NCBI RefSeq assembly: GCF_014268455.2
Contig: NZ_CP077085.1
Span: 3,513,001-3,577,000 of the forward strand
Source of the DNA: Pseudomonas shahriarae
GTDB taxonomy: Bacteria > Pseudomonadota > Gammaproteobacteria > Pseudomonadales > Pseudomonadaceae
Length of the DNA stretch: 64,000 nucleotides
Direction of reading: 5' to 3'
In this document: positions 34,632-43,689 of the stretch, one piece after another
Position numbering within the stretch: the first letter of the stretch is position 1
How the letters are laid out: each line of letters begins with the position of its first letter
Program-made: the position numbers and the translations under genes
Notes under the pieces: model-generated
What the model was told of the DNA's origin: nothing
Database searches by the model: none
Seen by the model: only the letters and a program-made list of their open reading frames with translations

Positions 34632-35555
34632 ATGATCGAAACCCGCCTGCTGCGCCAGTTCATTGCCGTGGCTGAAGAGCTGCACTTTCATAAGGCGGCG
34701 ATACGCCTGCACATGGCCCAACCGCCGCTGAGCCAGGCCATCAACCGCCTGGAGGGCAAGCTGGGGTTCAGCCTGTTTACCCGCAGCAAACGCGGGGTAA
34801 AACTGACCCCGGCCGGTGGCGTATTCCTCGATGCCGCCTACAGCACCCTCAACGAATTGGAGCGGGGTATCGAGCACGCGCGCCAGGTAGCCGAGGGGAT
34901 TGCGGGCAAACTGACGGTGACTGCGGTGTCGATCACCTACTACGCGTCACTGCTCAGTAGCCTGCGCCGGTTTCGCGAGACCTTCCCCAAGGTGCAATTG
35001 GTCATCAAGGAGATGCCCTCCGCCAGCCAGGCCAAGGCCATTGTGTCGGGGGAAGCGGATATTGCTTTCATGCGCAAGTTGCCGATTGCGGCGCAAAACG
35101 TCGAGTCGCGCCTGTTGCTGGACGAACAGATCGTGATGGCATTGCCCGCCGACCACTCCAAGGCTGACGCTGGCCAGATCGACTTGCGGGACTTCGCCGG
35201 GGAAGACTTCGTGTTCACCCCCCAGGCCCTGGGCAGCGGCTATCACAGCCAGTTGATCGCCCTGTGTGAAGCCGCCGGTTTTTACCCCAGGGTGGTGCAG
35301 GAAGCCGCGCAGCTCCATACCTTGATCGGCCTGGTGGCCTGTGGCTTCGGCGTTGCCCTGGTGCCGGAGTCGATTGCCAACTCGATCATGCGCGACAAGG
35401 TCGTGTTTCGCCGGATCGGCCCGGTCGGCGCCGCCCCCAACCCGGCCATCGGCCTGTACCTGAGCTGGAACACCGACAACCAATCACCGTTGCTCGACAG
35501 TTTTATCTCCCTGCTCGACTTCGGCGCCACCGCTGTGCCAGCGACCACCGATTAG
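34632..35555 (+). CDS. LysR-family regulator
   Basis: Protein of 307 aa. The DNA-binding region is ETRLLRQFIAVAEELHFHKA, then LHMAQPPLSQAINRLE. The effector domain starts near residue 92 (KLTVTAVSITYYASLLSSLR) and resembles the BenM/CatR-like group. AAGGAA lies before the ATG. It follows another LysR gene by 87 bp and precedes an MFS exporter gene by 281 bp, which may be its target. Effector unknown. Confidence 0.92.
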   Translation: MIETRLLRQFIAVAEELHFHKAAIRLHMAQPPLSQAINRLEGKLGFSLFTRSKRGVKLTPAGGVFLDAAYSTLNELERGIEHARQVAEGIAGKLTVTAVSITYYASLLSSLRRFRETFPKVQLVIKEMPSASQAKAIVSGEADIAFMRKLPIAAQNVESRLLLDEQIVMALPADHSKADAGQIDLRDFAGEDFVFTPQALGSGYHSQLIALCEAAGFYPRVVQEAAQLHTLIGLVACGFGVALVPESIANSIMRDKVVFRRIGPVGAAPNPAIGLYLSWNTDNQSPLLDSFISLLDFGATAVPATTD

Positions 35556-35836
35556 TCGCGGCCAAAAGTATTGGGCAGAGACTTTATAGTATTTCCCATG
35601 GCGCGGTTGCCGCCGGCAGCGTGGTCATCTGCCTGGCTCCGGATAGCGTGACCTTGCACTTGCTGCGCCTGGCGCACCAGCATCTCCCCCAATCCATCGC
35701 CGGGGCGGCATTGATTGCATTGATGATGACTATCAAACCGAGCGCCCTGTTTAATTACCCACGCTGATTCCTATAATCGCCTCCACATTCTCCCCCCGGC
35801 CTGGCTTCAGGCTGCATTTCCCCCGGATTTTCACCC

Positions 35837-37063
35837 ATGCCAAGTGCCCACCAGGCCCCTCGCAGCCTTCCCGAACATAATCAACAGAGTGTCAAACAGC
35901 AGTGGCTGGCGATTCTCTCCGTGGCCGTAGGTGCCTTCGCCCTGGTAACCAGTGAGTTTCTGCCGGTGGGTGTGCTCAATGATGTCGCCAGCGACTTGGG
36001 TATCACTGCCGGTCACGCCGGGCTGATGGTGACCCTGCCCGGCATCATGGCCGCCCTCGCCGCGCCTTTGCTGTCGGTCAGCATTGGCACCATGGACCGT
36101 CGCTATTTATTGATCGGCCTGACGCTGATCATGATCATCGCCAACTCGGTGGTGGCTTTTGCCAGCGACTTTGGCCTGCTGCTGTTGGGCCGCGTACTGC
36201 TGGGCATCAGCATCGGCGGCTTCTGGGCGACCGCCATCGCCCTCAGCGGCCGGCTGGCGCCCAAGGGTGTGGGCGTCGCCCAGGCGACTTCGATCATCAT
36301 GGTCGGCGTGACCCTCGCCACCGTGCTGGGCGTGCCCGTAGGCACCTGGCTTAGCGGCCTGATGGGCTGGCGCATGACCTTCCTGGTCACCGCGCTGATG
36401 GGCGTCCCGGTCCTCCTGGCGCAGATATTTCTGCTGCCACGACTCAACCCGGAGAAAGCCATCCACATCCGCGACCTGCCCGCCTTGTTTATCAACCCCC
36501 AAGCGCGGGTCGGATTGATCGCAGTATTGCTTATCGGCCTGGCGCACTTTGCCGCGTACACCTATGTGGCGCCATTCTTCAAGCACAGTGCCGGCTTCGA
36601 CGGCCCAACGATTGGCTCGTTGCTGTTGCTCTTCGGCGTGGCTGGGGTCGCGGGTAATATTTTTGCCGGCTTTGCCGCCAACCGCAGCGTACGTCACACC
36701 CTGTTGCTGGTGGCGCTGATGATCGGCACCAGCACCGCCCTGTTCCCCCACTTCGCCACCGGCATGACCGGCGCAGCCATGTTGATTGGGCTCTGGGGTT
36801 TTGCCTTCGGCGCCTTCCCGGCCTGCGCCAGTATCTGGATGTTTGTCGTGGCGCCCAAGGATGTCGAACGCGGCATGCCGCTCTTCGTCGCCCTGTTCCA
36901 GGTGATTATTGCCCTGGGTTCATTCTTCGGTGGGCGGATCGTCGACCAGTTGGGCAGCTCGGTGCTCCTGAGCCTTGCCACGGTGCTGGTGGGCTTGGGT
37001 TTTGTGACGGTGCTGGTGCTGGGACGCAATGTCAGCAACAGCCTTGCGGCCCAGCCCTGCTGA
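35837..37063 (+). CDS. MFS transporter of the AraJ/NepI drug:H+ antiporter group
   Basis: Inner-membrane protein of 408 aa with 12 spans after a 25-residue polar leader. Marks are FALVTSEFLPVGVLNDVASD, the motif-A-like STIGTMDRR-type loop (seen as SIGTMDRRYLLIG), and RVLLGISIGGFWATAIALS. NepI and relatives export purine ribonucleosides, arabinose or drugs; substrate here unknown. It stands alone behind a LysR gene and ends at a hairpin shared with the convergent DUF2931 gene. Confidence 0.9.
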   Translation: MPSAHQAPRSLPEHNQQSVKQQWLAILSVAVGAFALVTSEFLPVGVLNDVASDLGITAGHAGLMVTLPGIMAALAAPLLSVSIGTMDRRYLLIGLTLIMIIANSVVAFASDFGLLLLGRVLLGISIGGFWATAIALSGRLAPKGVGVAQATSIIMVGVTLATVLGVPVGTWLSGLMGWRMTFLVTALMGVPVLLAQIFLLPRLNPEKAIHIRDLPALFINPQARVGLIAVLLIGLAHFAAYTYVAPFFKHSAGFDGPTIGSLLLLFGVAGVAGNIFAGFAANRSVRHTLLLVALMIGTSTALFPHFATGMTGAAMLIGLWGFAFGAFPACASIWMFVVAPKDVERGMPLFVALFQVIIALGSFFGGRIVDQLGSSVLLSLATVLVGLGFVTVLVLGRNVSNSLAAQPC

Positions 37064-37075
37064 GCAGTGAAACCT

Positions 37076-37100
37076 GGCTCTCCCCTCAGGCGGGGGAGCC
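37076..37100. terminator. Hairpin between convergent genes
   Basis: GGCTCTCCCC and GGGGGAGCC pair imperfectly around a short loop between the MFS and DUF2931 genes, and the hairpin reaches the latter's stop codon. GC-rich and without a long T-run; a weak bidirectional terminator is likely. Confidence 0.5.
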
Positions 37101-38161
37101 TACTCGATTTTACGGGACAGCCTGACTTTGGCTTTGCCGATGGGAATCTCTTGCGCGCCCGCCCTTAATGCCAGGGAAACCCGGGTGTTTTGCGCGTCAA
37201 CCTTCACCAGCAGGTCTATGTCCTTTTGTTTGCCCAGTTTCTGGAAAATATCGAAGATTTCTTCTTCATCGAATGCGTCAATCCAGACGCCATACCGGCT
37301 GTTGCCATTGCGCCAATAGAACCCGCAGAACGTTGGAATGGCCCGTTTTACATAGTGATTGTCGAGTAGGGCCTTTCCGAAAAGATTCTCCTGCTCGCCG
37401 TTGTAGGCGCTGAATCCGAAATCAAGCCATTCGCCTTGCTGCAGCACAACCACAGGCCTCCAGCTGTATTTCTCCCGGTAGGTGTCGTAGATGTTTGCCG
37501 GGGGATAGCCCTGCGTGGCTATTTTTTGCCGGATATCGGCACTGAAGGTCTTATAGGATGGATCATTGAGCATGCGGTCTGCATAGCCGTCTTTGAACAT
37601 GTACTGGGCATTGCTGTAGGCGCTCTCCTTGGTAAGGTTTGTGGCCTGCGCCTGAAAGACCCCCACTTCCTTCTGGTTTCCCGCCCCGCTCATCCAGAGC
37701 ACCACCCTGCCCTGTGGCGCCAACCCCACGATAAACGTGCTGTAGGTGTCTTTTTTATGGGTGTCCTGATCAATAAAGCCCTCATCCAGGAGGCTCTTTA
37801 TCTTCTGTGGGTCCAAGTTCCATTGGCCGCTATAGAACGTTCTCTCCACCAGCGAGTACCACGTGAATTCCAGTTGATAGGGCACTGCCTTTTTTTCCAG
37901 CGCCGTGGTCATGGTTCCGCCAGGACTCCCCCAACCGGTGTTCTGCGTGCCCCAGATCGCATCAAAACCGTAGGTAAAGCCCTCAGCGACCAGGGCGCCA
38001 CCGTATACCTCCATGGGGTATTCCTGTGGTGCAGAGACAGTTCCCGTCCAGCTATAGGTTTCAGGCATGTCTTTACTCTTGCACGCCGCCATGGAAAAAC
38101 AGAACACGACCGCAGCGATCACGGTTATCGGGCTTTTCAGTGTCACGCACTGCCACCTCAT
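37100..38161 (-). CDS. DUF2931 family lipoprotein
   Basis: Protein of 353 aa. A hydrophobic signal segment (ITVIAAVVFCFSMAAC) ends in a plausible lipobox with Cys at about 27, so it is probably a lipoprotein. The body has the DUF2931 marks WTGTVSAPQEYPMEVYGG near the N-terminus and FYSGQWNLD. Some DUF2931 proteins sit by type VI secretion lipase effectors and are thought to give immunity; no effector is seen here. It overlaps the upstream channel gene by ATGA, an unusual pairing. Confidence 0.8.
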   Translation of the reverse strand: MRWQCVTLKSPITVIAAVVFCFSMAACKSKDMPETYSWTGTVSAPQEYPMEVYGGALVAEGFTYGFDAIWGTQNTGWGSPGGTMTTALEKKAVPYQLEFTWYSLVERTFYSGQWNLDPQKIKSLLDEGFIDQDTHKKDTYSTFIVGLAPQGRVVLWMSGAGNQKEVGVFQAQATNLTKESAYSNAQYMFKDGYADRMLNDPSYKTFSADIRQKIATQGYPPANIYDTYREKYSWRPVVVLQQGEWLDFGFSAYNGEQENLFGKALLDNHYVKRAIPTFCGFYWRNGNSRYGVWIDAFDEEEIFDIFQKLGKQKDIDLLVKVDAQNTRVSLALRAGAQEIPIGKAKVRLSRKIE

Positions 38162-40575
38162 GATTGCCTCACAGGAACATCACCAGCCACTGCACCTGCC
38201 TCTCCCGGAATCAGCACCATGCTCTGGGGCGAAGACAATGTAATCCCCATGTCCTGCAGGCGCGCAAGCAGGATGAACAGCAAGTCGCTGCGGGTGCCGG
38301 ACACCGAGCGTGGGCTGTTGACGTAGCCGCTGACCCCAATGATCAAACCATCCCTGGCCAGGTCCTTGAACGTGACCGAAGGGGCGGGAGTGTCGAGAAT
38401 CGCCTCGTGCTCGGTAAACGACTGCATCAGCAGTTCGCGAACCTTCAGTACATCGGTATCCAGCGGCAAGGTAAGGGTGATGCTCACCACACCGAGCGCG
38501 TTGCCCATGGTGACGTTGCGCACGTTTTGCGAGATGAACTGCGAGTTCGGCACAATCACCGTCGAGCGGTCGGACATCTGGATCTCGGTCGCCCTGACGT
38601 TGATCCGGCGAATATCGCCCTCCACGCCCCCCAGGCTGACCCAATCGCCGACCTTCACCGGCCGTTCGGTGAGCAGGATCAGCCCGGAGATGAAGTTCTG
38701 CACAATCGCCTGCAAACCGAAGCCGATGCCCACCGACAAGGCACTGACCACCCAGGTCAGGCTGGTCAGGTTGATCCGCAGGGTGGACATCACCAGCAGG
38801 CTCAACAACACAAAACCGAGGTAACCCACCAGGGTCACCAGGGACGCGCGCATGCCGGCATCCATGTTGGTTTCCGGCAGCAACCGCTCACTCAGCCAGC
38901 GCTTCAAGGTGCGCACGGCGAACAAGCCGACGACAAACATCAGCAGCGCAATGAGGATGTCCTGGGGAACGATCTGCAGGTTGCCCAGGGTCTTGCTGGA
39001 TTCGCCCAGTTGGCTGAAGCCCTGGAGCAACTCACTGGGGCTGGAGCCCGCTGGAAGGAAGGCCGCCATCACGGCGGTGAGCAACAGCAAGGTACGGCCG
39101 ACGCCCGCCAGCACCGTGCACGCCTGGGCCTGGTGCCGTGGCGACAGCCCCAGGGCGTTGGCCAGTGCCAGGCCGCTGGGCTGCCTGGGCGAAAGCAGGG
39201 TTTCACAGACGTCACCAAAAAAGGCGATCAACAGGTAGGCCGTGGCTGCCACGACGCTGACCCACAACAATTTGACGGTAAGGAAGTAGGCCAGGGACAG
39301 ATACCCGGTGAACAACGCGAGGACAATCACCGCCACCCACATCGATGCGACAAAGGGCAACATGCCGGCGAGCCCACCCGGGCGCTGCAGCTCCAGTTTT
39401 TTGCGCACGTGGCGCACGCGCAGCAACGCGGCGATGAAGATCAGCGCGGTGGTCAGGGCGGTCAGGCCATTGAGCGCCACGGTCAGCGCCAGGCTGGCCC
39501 CCGTAACATTGTTGATCCGCTCCTCGGTCGCCACCAGCATCAGCGCCACCGCCAGAATCGCCGGGAAAGGCCCCAGGGCACTGGCGATTTCATCGGCAAT
39601 GGCCGGCAACCGCCAGGACGGGCGTGGCAGCATCAGCAAGGCGCGTCCAAGGCCGGCAATAAACGCGCAGAAGGTGGCCAGGGTGACCAAGTGATCGGAC
39701 AGCCGGCCCAGGTTTTCACTCAGGACCGCATTGCTTTCCAGGCCCCAGCGCATCAGCGAGACGGCCCCCATGATCGTCAGGATCGACGATAAGCCTACCG
39801 CCACCGCCAACGTGCTGCGCCGCAGGCGCCCCTCCGGCAGCCAACGGATCATCGCCCAGGTAAGCAGATGCTCGAGCAGTCGCCGGCCGAAACTCCAGAT
39901 CAGTACCGCCACCAACAGCGTGCTGAAGAACGCCCAGCGGTGCTCCGGGCTGATGGCACTCTTGAGGGCAACGATGCCTTCGGCCTTGAGGTTGTCCAGG
40001 CGCTGCAGGTCTTCAGCGGTGGGGCGGATCAGGGTCGACCAGAATGTGGGACTGAAGGGCGAATCGGTACGGGAGGTGACCTGGGAATTGAACAGATTGC
40101 GCCGCAGGTTGACGATCTGCGCGGCGAGTTCGCGGCTCGTCTGGCTCAGTTGCTTGGCGTGCTGCTCATCCTCGAGCAGGCTGTTCTTTTTTCGGGTCAG
40201 GGCATCCCGCTGCTCGGTGAGGCTCTGCGCCTCTCCTGGCTGGGCCGCGCCCAATACCTTGAGCTGATCGTCAATGCGCTCCATCTCGGTGGCGCGCACC
40301 GTGAGCAATGCCCCGGCCAGTTGTTGCACCTGCAGTGCGCCCTGTCGAAATTCCGCCAGCTTTTCGTCACTGGTACTGATGGGGACACTCTGGCGAATCA
40401 GCTCAAGCTGCTGGCCAAGCTGCTTGAGGTTGGCGTCTTCGGGCAACAGCACCAGGCTGTCGACGACCTCTACTGGCGCCGGCGTGGCGGCCGCATCTGC
40501 CCATCCCGGCAGGCTGATAGCCATAACCATGGCCAGCAAGGCCTGGCAGATGACGCCCCTATAAATTCGCCGCAT
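38158..40575 (-). CDS. DUF3772 mechanosensitive ion channel family protein (MscS-like)
   Basis: Protein of 805 aa. A signal peptide (SLPGWADAAA) leads into a helical periplasmic DUF3772-type domain rich in Gln and Leu (about residues 35-190). About 10 spans follow, then the MscS pore and beta domain (VGIGFGLQAIVQNFISGLIL, ERPVKVGDWV, TVIVPNSQFIS). It should release solutes on hypo-osmotic shock, like the large KefA-type channels. The start at 40575 follows AGGG and excludes a longer frame lacking a signal. The stop overlaps the lipoprotein gene start by ATGA. Confidence 0.92.
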   Translation of the reverse strand: MRRIYRGVICQALLAMVMAISLPGWADAAATPAPVEVVDSLVLLPEDANLKQLGQQLELIRQSVPISTSDEKLAEFRQGALQVQQLAGALLTVRATEMERIDDQLKVLGAAQPGEAQSLTEQRDALTRKKNSLLEDEQHAKQLSQTSRELAAQIVNLRRNLFNSQVTSRTDSPFSPTFWSTLIRPTAEDLQRLDNLKAEGIVALKSAISPEHRWAFFSTLLVAVLIWSFGRRLLEHLLTWAMIRWLPEGRLRRSTLAVAVGLSSILTIMGAVSLMRWGLESNAVLSENLGRLSDHLVTLATFCAFIAGLGRALLMLPRPSWRLPAIADEIASALGPFPAILAVALMLVATEERINNVTGASLALTVALNGLTALTTALIFIAALLRVRHVRKKLELQRPGGLAGMLPFVASMWVAVIVLALFTGYLSLAYFLTVKLLWVSVVAATAYLLIAFFGDVCETLLSPRQPSGLALANALGLSPRHQAQACTVLAGVGRTLLLLTAVMAAFLPAGSSPSELLQGFSQLGESSKTLGNLQIVPQDILIALLMFVVGLFAVRTLKRWLSERLLPETNMDAGMRASLVTLVGYLGFVLLSLLVMSTLRINLTSLTWVVSALSVGIGFGLQAIVQNFISGLILLTERPVKVGDWVSLGGVEGDIRRINVRATEIQMSDRSTVIVPNSQFISQNVRNVTMGNALGVVSITLTLPLDTDVLKVRELLMQSFTEHEAILDTPAPSVTFKDLARDGLIIGVSGYVNSPRSVSGTRSDLLFILLARLQDMGITLSSPQSMVLIPGEAGAVAGDVPVRQS

Positions 40576-40677
40576 CAATTCACCCTTTTCTGTCTTTTTT
40601 CCATTGGCATTATGGACCGCCACGGCAGAAAGGAAATTCCGCCCTGGCGGTAAAAGAGTAGATGCGGCGTTTTCCTC

Positions 40678-42396
40678 TCAGTCAACCAGTGTGGCCCTGG
40701 GCGCCAATGCCCACGGCGCCTGCAAGCGCTGCGGGGTCTGGCAGGTTTTGCGCTTGAACACGAAGTTGCGGCACTTCTCGGCAAACTGCTGGCGGTTTTC
40801 CACCATATCCAACCGCATCTGTGCCAGCTCGTTTTCGCGGCAGCGCTCAATCTGCGCAAGGTCCATGTTCGATTTGCGCGCACGATGCAGGGCGTATCTT
40901 TCATCGGTCAACGCGTCACTGGCCTGTTGCAGCAGCCATAAGCCAAATGCCCGTGGGCAGCGTGGGCCGATGTCCTGGACCATTCCCCAGTGCCGGGCCT
41001 GGAGGGCGCTGATCGGCAGGCATTCTTCGACAAGCTTGTGGGCGACTTCACTGCCGACCGCCCGAGGCAGGCTGTAGGTCCAGTATTCGGAGCCATACAA
41101 GCCCATGGTCTTGTAATGCGGATTAAGGACCACACCCGCCCGGGCGAAGACGATGTCGGCGGCCAGCGCCAGCATCACACCGCCGGCTCCGGCGCTGCCC
41201 GTCAGGCCACTGACCACCAGTTGCCGGGCCGTCAGCAGCTCGCGGCAAACATCATCGATGGCCTGGATATTGGCCCAGGCTTCCAACCCCGGCACTTCGG
41301 CCGCCTGAATCACGTTGAGGTGCACCCCATTGGAAAAGCTCCCGCGCCCTCCCCTGACCAGCAGCACCTGGGTGTCCCGAGCCTTGGCCCAGCGCAACGC
41401 TGCGACCAGCCGCTGGCACTGTTCAGTGCTCATGGCACCGTTGTAGAACTCGAAGGTCAGCTCGCCCACATGACCGGTTTCTCGGTAACGAATCGGCTGA
41501 TAGGCCATCTCGTCGAAGCCTTGGTTGGCGAGCGAGCCGTCCAGCACCGGCACATCAGCCAGTTGCCCGGCTAACACATGGCGGGCCGGTAACTTGAAGG
41601 TTTCCTCGCCGGGCAAGGCCTTGCGCTTGAGCGAGCCGAGCCACAGGCTGTGATCGCCGGCCGCAACCAATACCGCGTCGTCCTGTACCGCAAGGATCTC
41701 GCCCGGCGTGCCGCGGCGCGCATCCAGGTGCGCGTCATACAGGTAATACTGCCCGCCGGCGAGGCTGGCCAACACCCCGGGCTGGCCGTCAGCGGCGTCG
41801 ATACTGCGCTTGATAAACCGTGCGCAATCGTACCAACTGAAGGTGCGGTCAGCCTGCTTCATATTCGGCTGCAAACGCCCAGCGACGTCGGGCTGCGTGT
41901 AATCGAGGGGCGTGGGCACGAACCCCCTGGCGAATTTCTCCACCACATCGCGGATGCAAGAGATCGCCGCGTCACTCACCAGGCCGTTGTACAACTCGGA
42001 TTTGCGCACGTCGGCGGGCATGTCGAACTCGCAGGTCGACCAGATCGGACCGGCGTCCATTTCCTCCACCGCCTGCAAGGCCGTGACGCCCCAGCGCCTG
42101 ACTTGCTGGGTGATTGCCCAGTCCAGCGCGCTGGCGCCACGGTCGCCGACGATGCCCGGATGAATGATCACCACCGGGCGCTCAGGATTGCTCCAGAGTT
42201 GTTGCGGTACGCGGTCCTTGAGAAACGGACAAATCACCAGGTCCGCCGCCGATGCCTCGATCTGCCGACATACCGAGGCTTCATCGGTGAACAGCACCAC
42301 ACTGGGCGTGTGCCCCAACTGGCGTAAGTCCAGCCAGGCCCGCTGGGTCAAACCGTTGAACGCCGATGACAACAACATGATCTTCAATGACTGCAT
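40678..42396 (-). CDS. hoxX: HoxX-like CO-forming hydrogenase maturation protein
   Basis: Protein of 572 aa with both HoxX domains. The N-terminal half is a formyl-THF transferase/hydrolase fold (SSAFNGLTQRAWLDL, then HPGIVGDRGASALDWAI and AVEEMDAGPIW). The C-terminal half is a crotonase fold (GNGVHLNVIQ-type segment, seen as FSNGVHLNVIQAAE, then TGSAGAGGVMLALAADIVFA). In hydrogen-oxidising bacteria HoxX makes CO from formyl-THF for the NiFe-hydrogenase active site under air. No hydrogenase or hyp gene is in the window. AAGGAAGAG precedes the ATG. It may have a different role here or serve a distant hydrogenase. Confidence 0.85.
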   Translation of the reverse strand: MQSLKIMLLSSAFNGLTQRAWLDLRQLGHTPSVVLFTDEASVCRQIEASAADLVICPFLKDRVPQQLWSNPERPVVIIHPGIVGDRGASALDWAITQQVRRWGVTALQAVEEMDAGPIWSTCEFDMPADVRKSELYNGLVSDAAISCIRDVVEKFARGFVPTPLDYTQPDVAGRLQPNMKQADRTFSWYDCARFIKRSIDAADGQPGVLASLAGGQYYLYDAHLDARRGTPGEILAVQDDAVLVAAGDHSLWLGSLKRKALPGEETFKLPARHVLAGQLADVPVLDGSLANQGFDEMAYQPIRYRETGHVGELTFEFYNGAMSTEQCQRLVAALRWAKARDTQVLLVRGGRGSFSNGVHLNVIQAAEVPGLEAWANIQAIDDVCRELLTARQLVVSGLTGSAGAGGVMLALAADIVFARAGVVLNPHYKTMGLYGSEYWTYSLPRAVGSEVAHKLVEECLPISALQARHWGMVQDIGPRCPRAFGLWLLQQASDALTDERYALHRARKSNMDLAQIERCRENELAQMRLDMVENRQQFAEKCRNFVFKRKTCQTPQRLQAPWALAPRATLVD

Positions 42397-42757
42397 GACT
42401 GACTCTTCCTTGAAAATGCATGGCCGCAGGCTCCTTGAGCCATCCTTGGCCTTTTATGGAAGTGCCAGAGTAGAGGGAGTAACAGGGGAGGCAGATGATC
42501 GAGGTCAATCTTGTGTCAGCACATCGGCTTGATTTGAGTGGCGTGCATGTTAGCCAATGCACCCAGCTTGACCCGCTCAGCAGCTACCCGCCTGATCTTG
42601 CTGATGTACTGGTTGCTTGGGCTGCAGGCGTAGTCTCCTGACACCTTGTGACGGCTTTCTAAACGTGGGAAATACAAAAGCCGGGAGACAATCTCCCGGC
42701 TTTTTATTGATAAAAATCTGATCTCGCGCCAGCCCTGCGGGACTACGCCGGCAACGA
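42397..42757. other. Intergenic region with a terminator
   Basis: This 361-bp gap separates copZ from hoxX. It contains the hoxX promoter area and a strong terminator near the copZ end. A 29-codon frame (42547-42636, + strand, encoding a hydrophobic peptide ending MYWLLGLQA) has no convincing ribosome site and is not called. Confidence 0.5.
42676..42704. terminator. Bidirectional rho-independent terminator
   Basis: AAAAGCCGGGAGA (42676-42688) and TCTCCCGGCTTTT (42692-42704) form a perfect 13-bp stem with a 3-base loop, flanked by A-runs and T-runs. It lies just after copZ on the minus strand and would end the copA-cueR-copZ transcripts; it can also act on + strand transcripts. Confidence 0.9.
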
Positions 42758-42973
42758 TCAGCTGGATATCGCTTGCGGCAGATGCTCACCCGGATACCCG
42801 GCGTCACTCAGCACCGTGAGCAGCGTGTGCGCATCCAGAGTGCTGTCAATCACGACCACACGTGTGGGCGGATCAGTTTTGATCTGGGCCTGCGGGTCTA
42901 CGCCCAGCAGTACCCGGGTAACGGACCTGGCGCAGCCGCCACAGGTCATGTTTGGTATGAAAAAACGCAGCAT
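42758..42973 (-). CDS. copZ: CopZ-like heavy-metal-associated copper chaperone
   Basis: Small cytoplasmic protein of 71 aa consisting of one HMA domain with the metal motif MTCGGC (Cys at residues 11 and 14) and the fold ending LSDAGYPGEHLP. It should carry Cu(I) to the CopA ATPase. The ATG at 42973 has AGGAG at good distance; longer frames upstream are not supported. It follows cueR by 50 bp on the same strand and ends before a strong terminator. Confidence 0.92.
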   Translation of the reverse strand: MLRFFIPNMTCGGCARSVTRVLLGVDPQAQIKTDPPTRVVVIDSTLDAHTLLTVLSDAGYPGEHLPQAISS

Positions 42974-43023
42974 GTGGAACTCCTGAAGTTGCTCTGAAGA
43001 GTGAATGTGAGCCTTGCCAGCGC

Positions 43024-43524
43024 TTACAAATGCATCTGCATCGCGGCGCGATGCTGGGATGAGGCCGCCGTATCCCCCCCAAACCGGGGGGGATTCTGAG
43101 GAGCCCTGGGGCGCAGTTCCATCGCCACGGCGGCTGTGCGCTGCGCCAAACCGGCAATGATCGGGCAATCCGGACGATCGTTGCCATGGCATTGCTCGGC
43201 CAACTGCTCTAGGGTTTGCGCCATGGCCTGCAGGTCAGCAATCTTTGCCTTCAACCCGGCCACATGGGACAGGGCCATGGCCTTGACGTCGATACAGCCG
43301 CGATCAGGGTCGCCCCACAAAACCAGCAACTCGGAGATCTGCCTGACCGAAAAGCCAAGGTCACGCGCGCGGCGAATGAAACGCAGGTTTTGCACATCCT
43401 GTGTACCGTAGTTTCGATAGCCGGCATCAGACCGGCTGACCTTGGGCACCAAACCAATCTGTTCGTAGTAGCGAATCGACTTAGCCGAAACGCCGGAGAA
43501 CTTGGCTGCTTGACCGATATTCAT
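43024..43524 (-). CDS. cueR: CueR, Cu(I)-responsive MerR-family activator
   Basis: Protein of 166 aa with an N-terminal MerR helix-turn-helix (NIGQAAKFSGVSAKSIRYYE) and a dimer helix. The metal loop is CHGNDRPDC, the Cys-x7-Cys pair of CueR. A histidine-containing tail (HRAAMQMHL) of about 35 residues is longer than in E. coli CueR and might add a metal site. The ATG at 43524 is eight bases after AGGAGG; the adjacent ATG at 43527 is also possible. It activates copA and copZ when Cu(I) binds; a matching operator lies upstream of copA. Confidence 0.93.
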   Translation of the reverse strand: MNIGQAAKFSGVSAKSIRYYEQIGLVPKVSRSDAGYRNYGTQDVQNLRFIRRARDLGFSVRQISELLVLWGDPDRGCIDVKAMALSHVAGLKAKIADLQAMAQTLEQLAEQCHGNDRPDCPIIAGLAQRTAAVAMELRPRAPQNPPRFGGDTAASSQHRAAMQMHL

Positions 43525-43615
43525 CATTCTCTCCTCCTGAGGGAACCTATCAACTACTCACCGCAAATTCGGGAACTCACCTGCACACGGCGCATGAGTA
43601 CGCTTGGCCGTGTCC

Positions 43616-43651
43616 TTAAACAATCACGCTCGGATGAGGTTCACTGGCCAT
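43616..43651 (-). CDS. Possible 11-codon leader peptide
   Basis: A short frame encoding MASEPHPSVIV has a strong ribosome site (GAGGAGG, five bases before ATG) in the copA-cueR gap. It is too short to judge as a protein. It may be a translational leader for cueR or chance; no attenuator stem was recognised next to it. Confidence 0.2.
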   Translation of the reverse strand: MASEPHPSVIV

Positions 43652-43689
43652 TACAGCCTCCTCAATCGTGTTCAAACCCAAGCCTGATA

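Noticed and set aside
42547..42636. 29-codon hydrophobic peptide frame between copZ and hoxX
   Set aside because: No clear ribosome site or similarity; could be chance.
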